64,000 nt of DNA from Eutreptiella sp. 'Long Island Sound 2002' (taxonomy: Eukaryota > Euglenozoa > Euglenophyceae > Eutreptiales > Eutreptiaceae): positions 68,230,719 to 68,294,718 of the forward strand of contig OZ038379.1 in the NCBI GenBank assembly GCA_964036045.1, read 5' to 3'. Under the pieces are notes generated by a model. The model was not told the origin of the DNA and did no database searches. It worked only from the letters and a program-made list of their open reading frames with translations. How positions within the stretch are numbered: position 1 is the first letter of the stretch; each line of letters begins with the position of its first letter. Below, in pieces: positions 10,485 through 20,040 of this stretch. A program made the position numbers and the translations under genes.

Positions 10485-12072
10485 TATACGTCGTCGCGGC
10501 GGCTTTGCTAGCAGACGGCGGGGAGAGCTTCGTCCACCACCACGGCCCGGCGCAAATTGCGGGATGCATACAAGGGCCCCAGCGCGATGCACCAGACCCG
10601 TGGCATGCCACACTCCGCGGGCGCACCCGCGTCTGGGGTGCGGGCGATGGCGCACCCCCGCCCGGGCCTAAGCAGGGGGAGGCACTGGTACTGCAGACGG
10701 CAGGCTACCAAGCCATCGTACACGGCCACGCCGGAGGGTACCGGTCGCACATCCTGGCCGGAGGCCGATGGACGGTCTGGCACAGCACCGCCAGGCAGGG
10801 GGCTTTCCCGCCCCTGTCCCACGTCGACTGGCGACAGGGGCCCACCCAGGCCTACTATATGTCGGCGGACCCCTGGCCGCTGGCGGTCCTGCTACACATC
10901 GTCAGGGCCCCCAACAAGAGGCAGGAACCGGGGTGGGTCAACCCCCCCACACTGGTGTGGAGCCCCGACCAGGAGGAGCATCTACGGGCCGCGTGGCAGG
11001 GAGACGCCATCAGGGCCACGGACGCCCCGGACCTCCACGCGGGGCCCATCACGCACGCCCGCCCAGCGGCTACCCTGGCGGTGGCCCAACGGGGGCAGCA
11101 GAACCCACAGTGGGTGGTCTGCATGTTCAGCCCGGCGGACGCGCACATCGTCGTCTGCGACCCTGAACGCCTGCCGGGGCCCGAAGCCGTGATCCGCGTG
11201 GCAGACTGCACACGCATGATCATCAAGGCGCTGCGGGAGGGCGAACACCACGCCCTCCTGCTCCAGGTCAGGCTGAAGGACAACGCCCGGGCGGCGAGGC
11301 CGGGAGTGTGGCCGGCAGCGGCGCACCCCGCCGACCTGGAGCTCCAGCTGGCGGTCCCGACCACGGTGTACCACTGGCTACAGGCCTTCCACGACCTGCG
11401 GTGCAGGAGCAAACCCGACCGCCAAATCGGCTCCACGCACTGGCAAACGTGGCTGCAAGCAGACGCGCAGCGCGATGCCGCCCGAGGCCTCGGGCCCGCG
11501 CCCGCGACGCGAGCCCTCGATGCGGCGGCCCCGGGCCGCACGTTGGCACCACACACGGTGCCGCTGGCCAACCTGCCCTTCGAACCAGCGGCGGAGGGCG
11601 CCATTCGGAAGTCAGTGCAGCTCCCCCCGGCGCGAGGGGCCACGGAGCCGACGAAATGCCCCCTGTGTGCGGACAAGTACTACACCAGCGGGCAATGCTG
11701 GAACACCTGGCGTGGCACGCGGTGCACGCTGCGGCCCCGGCGGACGACAAGGAGGCGGCCGCCAACATCCTGCAGGGGAGAGCACGGAGGTCCCCGTGGC
11801 ACGCCCCGTACACCCGGCGCCCCCCGCCCCAGGCAGCCGACCACGCAGATGGAGGTGAGGAGGCACCCGGAGCGGCCCCGGGGGCCGGCGGTGCGGCCCC
11901 ACCAGGGTCCATGTCCATCCCCGCGGGGCTGGCCCCCCTGGCCCCCCTGACTCCCCCGGTCCCCCGGGCCCCCCTGTGGGCCCCGCTGGGAACGGGCTCA
12001 GCGGATGCGGCGCACCCAGATGCCCTGGCGGCACCAGCGAACCCGGCGGCGATGCCGACGCGGGATAGCTGA
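10485..12072 (+). CDS. LINE-1 ORF1, C-terminal part (C2H2 finger; weak USP-like region)
   Basis: The frame is open from the insertion junction to 11,950, but the better protein changes to the -1 frame near 11,688-11,693. There CPLC (11,657-11,668) joins H-LAW-H (11,704-11,718), giving exact C-x2-C-x12-H-x3-H finger spacing. In that frame the protein ends at TGA 12,070-12,072. Around 10,702-10,795 the pattern AIVHGHAGGYRSHI..GGRWTVW recalls the His box of ubiquitin-specific proteases, although the G-H-Y His appears as Gly. The role of ORF1 in such elements is usually nucleic-acid binding. The finger is well supported once the frameshift is accepted. The USP relation is a hypothesis, and both catalytic residues look absent. 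Confidence 0.6.
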
Positions 12073-15000
12073 CTCCAGGAGGACACGACGGGCGACGCCC
12101 TGTGGCTCCTCTCGTGGAACCTGCGCAACGGCCTCGTGCCGCCAGACCGGTCCCTCCGGGACACACTCCGGCGGCGCCGGGGGCCGGCGGCCTGCACCGA
12201 CAAGGAGCACCTCATCACCGGCATGCTGCCCCAGGAGGGGGGCTTTGCCATCATGCTCCAGAAAACGGGGATCGCCACCAGGGCGCAGGAGATGCATGTG
12301 GCCGCGGCGCTCCGGGACAAGGGGTACACCGCCTACTTCAGCAGCCGGCTGGCGGAGACGGGGGCCACCTCCACCTCGAGAGGGGGGGGCCTCCTCACCG
12401 CGGTCAGCAGCAAGTACGTGGCGGAGCACGAGGTGCTCAGCTTCACGGAAATTGTCCCCGGGAAAGCCGCGGCCCTGGAGATCCGCACGGACGGGGGAGG
12501 CCTCACCCTCATCAACGTCCACGGACCGCAAGCAGGTTGCTCCCCGTGGGCGGGACGGGCGGCGTTCTGGGCCGACATACAAATGTATGCCACGGCACGC
12601 AGCCTCGGCGGGAGGCACCCGGTGGTCATCGCCGGTGACACCAACATCTACATGGATGTCCCCGCCAACCCGGCCACGGAGCATTTCCGAGCGGGCTGGG
12701 AAGCCTGCGGCTTCCGAAGAGCCGCGGCAGGCGGCGAGGAGGACATGACCCCCACGCTCCACCCGTCCCAGCACAGGGTGGACACTTTCCTGGTCAACGA
12801 GCCCCTCCTGCCGTGGTCCCTGCGGGAGAGCGTCTGGGCTCCCGGCATGGCACACCCCCAGGTGGTCGGCTCGGACCACCTCCCGGTCCGCCTGGCCCTG
12901 CCGGGCCACCTCAGCGCAGCGGGACGCGCGGCGATGCCCACCCCCTACAGCCACACGGAAGGCCGCCTCCTCCCGTACGACGCCGAGGCCGCGCCCGTCC
13001 AACACTGCCTGTGGGCAGCGGTCACCGCCGCGCAGGATGAACCCTCCCTTGCGCCCTGGCTGGGTCCCGCAAAGCAGCACGACTACGGGTCCATGCCCGC
13101 GGCTGCGGTGGACAAGGTGTTCGAACACCTCCACGCGACGCATGACGCCCTGGCGCGCGTGGTGGGACGCCGGCAGCCGTCTCCGGCGGGAACGGACCCG
13201 GCGGAGGGGGACCTCCCGGAGAGCGGAAAGCAGCTCCAGGCAGCGGTCCTCCCCTATGACACCCCGGCAGCGCGCGCCCCGGCAGCGTACCAGGCGGACG
13301 CGGCCAGGCATGGCATCCGGTCCGAGGCGGTGCTCCGGCTCACGGAGGAACTGCAGAGTGTATCGCCCGGGTTCCGCCCGACCACGCAGGGCCAGCTGCA
13401 GGAGGAGCTGGAGAGGCAAGCAGCCGCCCTCGAGGAGGACATTCGCCAGCTCCGCGCCCTCCTGGCGGCAGACCGCAAGCGCGCCATCAAGGACTTCTGG
13501 CGCCGCCACGCCCCCGACATCGCCCAGCGATGGAAAGCCGTGCGGGGAGCCATAGAGGTAGAGGCCCCAGGCCCGTCAGGCCTCTGGAACGTGCGGGTTC
13601 CCAACACCCAAACGCTCCTCACGGAGGCCCACGACGTGATGTTCGCAGTTCGCGCCTTCTGGCGAGAACTGTATGACAAACGCCCGGTGGACCTCCCGGG
13701 TTTCCAGGCGGTCCTCGGCCGCCACGTCCCCCGGGTCCCTGAGGGAGCCTGGACACAGGTCCAGCAGTACTCCATGCAGGACCTGAAGTCCGCCCTGGAC
13801 AAGGCCGATGGCAAGGCCCCGGGTCCTAACCACGTGGAGGCCCGCTTCATCAAGGCCCTCCCGGCACCCGTCCAGTGGCTCCTGGTCCACTCCTACCGGG
13901 CCATCCTCCGCGGCGCCCCGCCACCGATGCACTGGAGGGACGCGCACATCTGGCTCAGCCCCAAGGTACCGGGCTCTGCCAGACTGGACGACTACAGGCC
14001 CATAGCCCTGGGCCAGCTGGACATGAAGCTGCTCACGGGCCCCCTCACCCAGCGCATCACGGAGGTGCTCACACGGCACGGGGTGGTCAGCGACTGGCAG
14101 CAGGGGGCCCTCCCTGGCTCCAACACAGGCCCCCCGCTGTTCATGGCGCAGCGGCAGCTCCAGCGGGGAAGGCCCAACTACGTCTTCTCCTTCGACGCCC
14201 GCAAGGCCTTCGACACCGCCCCACACGGCGCCCTCCACCTCATCCTGCGCCACCTCTCCGTGCCGCCGGACGTCATTGACCTCCTGCTCTTCCTCCACAC
14301 GTGCGCCAGGCTGCGCATCGTCACAGCACACGGGCTAACGCAGCCCGTCTACATGCTACGCGGCGTCTGGCAGGGCAACCCCGAGAGCCCCCTGCTGTAC
14401 GCTCTCCTCCTGGAGCCCCTGCTCAGGGCACAGGGGCACCGCCTGCGCCCGCCGGGAGGGGCCGAGCACGGCCTCATCCAGGCCTATATCGACGACCTGC
14501 TGGTGGTGGCCCACACGCTGCAGCACTTCGTCGAGGGCGTGGAGGCGGTGGCCGCGTACCTGGGGATGATGGGCATGGAGCTCAACCCCCGCAAGTGCGC
14601 CATGGCCACCACGGAGGGGGTCCCGGGCCTGCAGCTGCGCCTCTGCCCCCACCTAGAAAACCCGTGGTACTGGGTACCAGCGGCGGACTCCGTCCCCTAC
14701 CTGGGACTCCAGCTGCAGCCGGACGGGGAGTTCTCCCTGCAGCGCAAGCACCGGCTACGCCTGGCGGCAGTGCACCACTGGTGCCTTAACACCCTCGCGC
14801 CACCGAAAGTGGTGCAGGACGTCATCCTGGCGATCCTCGGAGGGGTGACGCAGTACGTCGCCCCTTTCATCGCCGACGACTCCGACACTGCACGCCACCT
14901 GGACCACATCACGGTCCAGGTCGCGAAGGACAGGGCACGATACGCCTTCAACGCCTCGCGGGACAGCCTGCAGGATGACCGGACCCTGGGGCTCACACGG

Positions 15001-18000
15001 GTGCCCACGCGGTGCCAGCAGGCAGCGGTGGCCCTCGTGGGTACACTCGTCCACCACCGCGCAACCTCCGTGCGCGCGGAGGTCACCAAGATGTTCTGGG
15101 AGATAGCCGGCGCGCACGGAATATGCCCCGAGGTGCACTACCCCGTCCCGGAGTTCGCAACTCTGGCGGGGGGCGACTGGGTCCACCGCATACCCCGGGC
15201 CCTGGCCGCCCTGGGAGTGGGGATGTACAACCCCATCGCGTGCCCCAGGGCGGCTCATGTCCAACTACAGTCCCCGCCGGGCAAAATCGTCACGCTGCGC
15301 ACCGCCAAGCTGCGACACCGCGACACGTGCCGCCTGACGGTGCCACACGCAACGCCGTGGCATGGGCACCACGGGCCACGCCACCCCTTCCCCGACAACG
15401 ACGATCCGTGGCCGACGGCGGTGCGGGAGTGCCTCAACCAATGCGCCGATGAACACCTCCATTATTGCCGCCATGAGCAAGGGCCCACCAACCACCCCGG
15501 GTGGCGCGATGCCCTGGCCCACCTCTTCCACACCACCGGCACACGGGACCCCCGCCTGAGACCCGTCCACCCCACGAGGGCTAAGCAGGGCGCCCACACC
15601 GGCCCACGGGTGACCCCGGACGGCCTGCACCTCCACGTCGGGGGCTACCGCCGCCGGGACGGCCTGTCCCCCCCCACGCGGGGGGCGGCGTACCACCCGC
15701 CAGCGGCCCTCATGTACATCCTCCGCGACGTACTCGCGGAAAGCGAGCACCAAGAGCCCAACGCGGACGTGGCGTGGCCAGAGCCCTTACGCCCCCGGCC
15801 CCACGCGCCGACGCCGTTGTGGCTGGTGACCACAGACGACCAATGCACCCAAGCGGCGGGACAAGCGCAGCTCCGGGCCGAGTGGGTGATAGTGCAAGTG
15901 GGGGCAGGCCAGCCCGAACCCCGTGGGCTCCCCCGTGGCACCGCCCTACTGGTGGCTACGGGGGTGCCGCACGACCCACACATGGCGGTGCACGCGCTGG
16001 AGGACTGTCCGGAGGACACAGGACACTTGGTGGTACACCAGCGCGGGGGCCCGGCGTGGCTCAAGGAACATGTGACGGCGCTACGGTCCTGGGCAAGCAC
16101 GGTCGCCGGAGCGGAGATCCGGCTGCACGACCACCCGGCGATCAGCCCAGGCGACACCAGGGCGCTGAGCGTGGACCAACTGACCCACAGCCACCCCGAC
16201 GTCCGGTGGCACTCCACCGACCTCAACGCGGGGTGGCTCAGCCCCACCGGATACTACTGGATCCCGGAGGCCTGGGGACACACCTCCTCTGACGCGTCCG
16301 GGGGCGGACCCTGCAAACACGCCACCAGCGTCGCGCTCGCTGCCGACCTCACCCGCACGTGGGCGGTGGCCATCTCTGGCACGGTGCCCGACGGAGAGGG
16401 GGTGGCCGCCTCCCTCCCCCTACAATACGGTGCACACAGACCATGGGTCCACACGGTGGACGCCGAAGTCATCCTCCACCTCCTGCGGCACGCAGATCGC
16501 GAGCGAACCACGGGGGTCCCCGCGGGCGCGGCGAAGGTGGTCAACCAGATGCCCCTGAGGTTGCTCCGGGACGGCCTGTGCGCGCGGGGGCAACACGCCG
16601 GGCACCCGTTCTGGTACGTCCGAGCCACCTCGCACCACAGTGACGCCCTACTGCACAAGGCGGACTGGGCGGCGTCCCAGGACACCGTCTTGCAGAGCAC
16701 CCCCCCGGACCCTGGCCACGCCCAACTCATCGTCGCCGGCCGTGACGGCCATCTCGATCTACGGCCCCCCACGATGCGAGTGCTCGGCGAGGTCGCGCAA
16801 CGGGCGCAGACGGACCATGCGCTGACGCACCGGGGACACACACCTCTGGGCGCGGCCCACGCCACGGCCTACGTCCACGCCCGGGACCTCACCGCGGCGG
16901 CCACCAACCGCCGGGCGCTGCGGGCCCGGGACGGCCACACGCCGGTGCAGCGCAGGCTCCGCGTCCGGAAGGAGCGGCTCTCCGGCGTCGCCATCGTCCC
17001 GCAACCGTGCCTTTTCTGCGGCGGCCCGGAAGAGACCCCGGTGCACATGCACGTGGGCTGCACCCACTCGCGGCTCCTCTGGCCCCACTACCGCCAGGCG
17101 GTACACGAGGCGGCCCGCCACCTCCCACCTGGGGACAAGGCCCTGTGGGTGGCCTCGTGGCGCTCCGCAGGCGCCACGTGGACGGAGGTGTTCTGCTCCG
17201 GACTGGTGCCCGAGGACGCGGAGGCGCAGCTCCGCGCCATAACCCGATACGACCTGCCGGGAGGGACCTCGGTGGACGACTTCCTCCACCACATGCTCCG
17301 GCTGGGGGACTTCGCGTGGGAGCTTCGCAACCACCGGCTGGAGCAACTCCTCCACGACCCCCTAAGCGCGGCGGCCCGGGCGCACCGGTGGCTCACTGCG
17401 GCGGAGGGCGACCACCCTCCCCCTCCCCCGCGCCCTGACAAGGACTTCGTAGCCTCCCTCCGTGTTGTGAATGGCACTCTGGAGTGCCCACTCCAAGAGA
17501 GCCCCCACCCGTATCAGGACCTGCCGGGGGGGTTCTCGAGGCACCTGCAAGACGCCCTTTTCCCACCGTGGATCATCGGGCGCGGCTCCATGACCGCATG
17601 GGAGGCGCGCATCGTGGGGGAGGAGTGGGCGCGGGAGTGGGGCCGGTGGTGCGCCGCCACGCGCGCCCCGGAGACCCCTGCGCAACGATACGCCGCCATC
17701 CCGCTCCGGGGGTGGGGGCCGGACACCCGGCCGAGACCCACCATGGTCCGCGGGGCGGGACCTGACCACCCGTGGGACGCGGCGACGGGGGAATGGCTGC
17801 AGGCGGCCCCGGGGCCGCAAACGGGATGGACTGGGGACGTATCCTCACTCGTCAGGACGCCCGTCCCGCCCCGCATCGTCCTTCACACCGCCAACGTGCT
17901 CCGGGCCACGGGGATACGCACGTGGGGACACGCTGCGGCCACCGTCCGGTGGCACCCCCCAGAGGACGGGGCCACCCAACTCGCTGTGGCGCACTTCAAA

Positions 18001-18768
18001 GCGGGGGGGGCGGTATACGACGACGCCCTGTCCCGGCTGGGCGACACCCAGGGGCCCTTACTCCTCATGCTCCCCACCGGTATCGCAGCCGCGCTGCGCC
18101 AGGAGCTGGACGGCTGCGAAGGGCTGCGAGTGGGGTGGGAGGCAGTCGCGGACGGCACCCTGCTGGCCCTCCTCCACAGAGACACCGCGAACGGGTGCCA
18201 ATGGGACGCGCTGACGCCCCACCTCACCGGGCGCCACGTGTACATGGCGAGCCCCCCCCAGGGGCACCCCCGCCCGGCGTGGGACGACCTCATCGCCGCC
18301 TTCCACGACCACGGGATCCTCCCCGGCGACACGTGGCAGGAGGTCCAGCGGAAGACGCTTGGCAAGGACTACCGGCGCCGCGTCCGCGCCCGCTTGCTGG
18401 AGATCCGGGACCCCCTCCGACAGAGGTGGGACGACCTCTGGCTCCGCCATCTCGACCCTTGGTCGCCGCCCTCCAACCTCCCACACACCTGCCGACTCTG
18501 CGGAGAGCGTGACACGGTGTCCTCCGCAGCAGCGACAGGCGCCAACAGGTGCGAGCGGTGCACCCAGGTAGCCGCGTGCCCCTGGCCCGAACCTCCCGCA
18601 GGTCCGCGCAGGCGCACAGAGGAGGAGGCCTTGCGCCGGCGCATCGAGGGGGCACACGGCCCCTCGCACGAACAGGCGGGCCCCGCGGGCGCTGCCCTTC
18701 TGTGGATCCACGTGCACCTGCGGGACCCCACATCCATTGCGCACCTGTCGCACGTGTTCGCCCCCTAA
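12073..18768 (+). CDS. LINE-1 ORF2 polyprotein: endonuclease, reverse transcriptase, RNase H-like, zinc motifs
   Basis: About 2,230 codons, open from the base after the ORF1 TGA to TAA 18,766-18,768. Endonuclease (12,112-12,900) shows WNLR, LINVHGP, GDTN (12,634), RVDTFLV and SDH (12,871). The usual LQET Glu is Lys (AAA 12,262). RT follows with RPIAL, FDARKAFD (14,191), WQGNPESPLLY, YIDD (14,485-14,496) and YLGLQL. An RNase H-like region has SSDASGG (16,291), DAEVILHLL and HHSDALLHKADWA (about 16,633). CLFC..HMHVGC (17,008) and CRLC..CERC (18,490) are zinc motifs. The enzyme would nick target DNA and prime reverse transcription there. The WN motif precedes any in-frame ATG: GTG 12,136 and ATG 12,223 both lie downstream of it. 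Translation must therefore enter from ORF1 or begin at a non-AUG codon. Confidence 0.9.
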   Translation, partial: LQEDTTGDALWLLSWNLRNGLVPPDRSLRDTLRRRRGPAACTDKEHLITGMLPQEGGFAIMLQKTGIATRAQEMHVAAALRDKGYTAYFSSRLAETGATSTSRGGGLLTAVSSKYVAEHEVLSFTEIVPGKAAALEIRTDGGGLTLINVHGPQAGCSPWAGRAAFWADIQMYATARSLGGRHPVVIAGDTNIYMDVPANPATEHFRAGWEACGFRRAAAGGEEDMTPTLHPSQHRVDTFLVNEPLLPWSLRESVWAPGMAHPQVVGSDHLPVRLALPGHLSAAGRAAMPTPYSHTEGRLLPYDAEAAPVQHCLWAAVTAAQDEPSLAPWLGPAKQHDYGSMPAAAVDKVFEHLHATHDALARVVGRRQPSPAGTDPAEGDLPESGKQLQAAVLPYDTPAARAPAAYQADAARHGIRSEAVLRLTEELQSVSPGFRPTTQGQLQEELERQAAALEEDIRQLRALLAADRKRAIKDFWRRHAPDIAQRWKAVRGAIEVEAPGPSGLWNVRVPNTQTLLTEAHDVMFAVRAFWRELYDKRPVDLPGFQAVLGRHVPRVPEGAWTQVQQYSMQDLKSALDKADGKAPGPNHVEARFIKALPAPVQWLLVHSYRAILRGAPPPMHWRDAHIWLSPKVPGSARLDDYRPIALGQLDMKLLTGPLTQRITEVLTRHGVVSDWQQGALPGSNTGPPLFMAQRQLQRGRPNYVFSFDARKAFDTAPHGALHLILRHLSVPPDVIDLLLFLHTCARLRIVTAHGLTQPVYMLRGVWQGNPESPLLYALLLEPLLRAQGHRLRPPGGAEHGLIQAYIDDLLVVAHTLQHFVEGVEAVAAYLGMMGMELNPRKCAMATTEGVPGLQLRLCPHLENPWYWVPAADSVPYLGLQLQPDGEFSLQRKHRLRLAAVHHWCLNTLAPPKVVQDVILAILGGVTQYVAPFIADDSDTARHLDHITVQVAKDRARYAFNASRDSLQDDRTLGLTRVPTRCQQAAVALVGTLVHHRATSVRAEVTKMFWEIAGAHGICPEVHYPVPEFATLAGGDWVHRIPRALAALGVGMYNPIACPRAAHVQLQSPPGKIVTLRTAKLRHRDTCRLTVPHATPWHGHHGPRHPFPDNDDPWPTAVRECLNQCADEHLHYCRHEQGPTNHPGWRDALAHLFHTTGTRDPRLRPVHPTRAKQGAHTGPRVTPDGLHLHVGGYRRRDGLSPPTRGAAYHPPAALMYILRDVLAESEHQEPNADVAWPEPLRPRPHAPTPLWLVTTDDQCTQAAGQAQLRAEWVIVQVGAGQPEPRGLPRGTALLVATGVPHDPHMAVHALEDCPEDTGHLVVHQRGGPAWLKEHVTALRSWASTVAGAEIRLHDHPAISPGDTRALSVDQLTHSHPDVRWHSTDLNAGWLSPTGYYWIPEAWGHTSSDASGGGPCKHATSVALAADLTRTWAVAISGTVPDGEGVAASLPLQYGAHRPWVHTVDAEVILHLLRHADRERTTGVPAGAAKVVNQMPLRLLRDGLCARGQHAGHPFWYVRATSHHSDALLHKADWAASQDTVLQSTPPDPGHAQLIVAGRDGHLDLRPPTMRVLGEVAQRAQTDHALTHRGHTPLGAAHATAYVHARDLTAAATNRRALRARDGHTPVQRRLRVRKERLSGVAIVPQPCLFCGGPEETPVHMHVGCTHSRLLWPHYRQAVHEAARHLPPGDKALWVASWRSAGATWTEVFCSGLVPEDAEAQLRAITRYDLPGGTSVDDFLHHMLRLGDFAWELRNHRLEQLLHDPLSAAARAHRWLTAAEGDHPPPPPRPDKDFVASLRVVNGTLECPLQESPHPYQDLPGGFSRHLQDALFPPWIIGRGSMTAWEARIVGEEWAREWGRWCAATRAPETPAQRYAAIPLRGWGPDTRPRPTMVRGAGPDHPWDAATGEWLQAAPGPQTGWTGDVSSLVRTPVPPRIVLHTANVLRATGIRTWGHAAATVRWHPPEDGATQLAVAHFKAGGAVYDDALSRLGDTQGPLLLMLPTGIAAALRQELDGCEGLRVGWEAVADGTLLALLHRDTANGCQWDALTPHLTGRHVYMASPPQGHPRPAWDDLIAAFHDHGILPGDTWQEVQRKTLGKDYRRRVRARLLEIRDPLRQRWDDLWLRHLDPWSPPSNLPHTCRLCGERDTVSSAAATGANRCERCTQVAACPWPEPPAGPRRRTEEEALRRRIEGAHGPSHEQAGPAGAALLWIHVHLRDPTSIAHLSHVFAP

Positions 18769-18807
18769 CCCCCACCCGCCGTTGCCCTTTGCAGAGCCCG
18801 CAGCACC

Positions 18808-20040
18808 ATGCCACGCCGACGGGGTGATGGGCCGGGGCACACCAGGGCCCGCCGCAGAGCGCAGGAGGCGGCCGTCCGGGGCCTGGTGGCGGACGCAGTG
18901 GCAGAGGCAAAAGAAGCGCACGCTGGCGCACGGTGCGACCTCGAGGGCAGTGCGAGGGCCTTCCTCAACGAGACCGCCCTCCCGGCCGCCCGCGCCCTGA
19001 ACGGAGCGGGGGCCCCTACGCTGCTCCCGGCAATGCACCGGATCGTGAACGCCGTCCGACCGGGGCTCATCAGCCCGGAAGCGGCCCTCTACGGGCACTG
19101 GATGGAGTGGCGCGAGTCCAATCGGTCGGGCCGGCCCCTGTCCATGGGGGACACCCTCCGGCTGACGGGAGCGGGGTCTGCCATGTCCCTCCGCAGTAGC
19201 GCCCCAGCCCTGCTGCACGCCCTCAGGACGCGCTACCCCGGGGACGCGGCCCCGTACCTGAACCAGGCGCGGGCCACGTACCCGGGGGGAGTGTCCGAGC
19301 TGGATGCGGCGCTCCACCTTCTACACCCGCCGGACGAGGACCTGGAGGTGGGCGAGGTCACGGTGTTCGTGGAAGGCGCGGACGAGGCGTCCGCCCGCCC
19401 CCGGCCGACCAACCCGGTGTATGACGGCACCGGGCCTACCCCCCCGTACGCCGTCGTCTACGAGGCGTTCCCCAGGGAGCCCACTTGGTGCCCCGCCCTC
19501 CCACCGGCGACGCACGCGCCCCGCGGCTGGGCTAATCCAGACCTGTCCCCCCCCCTCTCCAGGACCAGGGGTGCCCACCACAGGGGGCAGATCCTCTGGC
19601 AAGAGTGCCCTGGCACCCCCCTCCTCCTCCTCGTCGTCGCGACCCGCGGGGGCCCGGGGCGGATCCTGGGGATCACCCCCACCCACCTCTATGGGGCCAC
19701 ACCCGTACCCCGCCCCCCCCTCCCGGCGCCCGCGGCGCGGGACGGAGTACACACCTTCCTGCGCACACAGGAGGTCACCGCCGTTACGGGGGTCCACCTG
19801 GTGCGGCTGCCCCCGACACCGCTCGACGACCCCCGGGGGCCCAGGGCCCTGAGCCCCGCCCCAGACTGGGAGCTGTGGCGCGACGCGTGGGCCGCGTGGC
19901 TCCCCCGCCTCCCCTCCCAATGCCGGTGGATGGCCGCGGACCCCCGGCCGTGCGGGGCTGACGCCACAGCCGGCCCCCCACCCCCTCCCCCCCCCCCCCC
20001 CGCAGAGCACCACACGGCACTGCCCACGGCACGGCACTGA
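18808..20040 (+). CDS. LINE-1 ORF3, 410-aa protein of unknown function
   Basis: ATG at 18,808, 39 nt after the ORF2 stop, TGA at 20,038-20,040. The N terminus is Arg-rich (MPRRRGDG), then comes an Ala/Glu-rich helical stretch (residues 15-60). The middle has hydrophobic and acidic segments (LEVGEVTVFVEG near residue 190) and the C terminus is Pro-rich with a run of nine or more Pro. I recognise no catalytic motif. Reading direction, GC-rich third positions and close spacing place it in the same transcription unit as ORF2. An accessory or structural role is possible. Opposite-strand ORFs over the same bases are longer in places, but they look like shadows of the GC-rich codons. Confidence 0.6.
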   Translation: MPRRRGDGPGHTRARRRAQEAAVRGLVADAVAEAKEAHAGARCDLEGSARAFLNETALPAARALNGAGAPTLLPAMHRIVNAVRPGLISPEAALYGHWMEWRESNRSGRPLSMGDTLRLTGAGSAMSLRSSAPALLHALRTRYPGDAAPYLNQARATYPGGVSELDAALHLLHPPDEDLEVGEVTVFVEGADEASARPRPTNPVYDGTGPTPPYAVVYEAFPREPTWCPALPPATHAPRGWANPDLSPPLSRTRGAHHRGQILWQECPGTPLLLLVVATRGGPGRILGITPTHLYGATPVPRPPLPAPAARDGVHTFLRTQEVTAVTGVHLVRLPPTPLDDPRGPRALSPAPDWELWRDAWAAWLPRLPSQCRWMAADPRPCGADATAGPPPPPPPPPAEHHTALPTARH

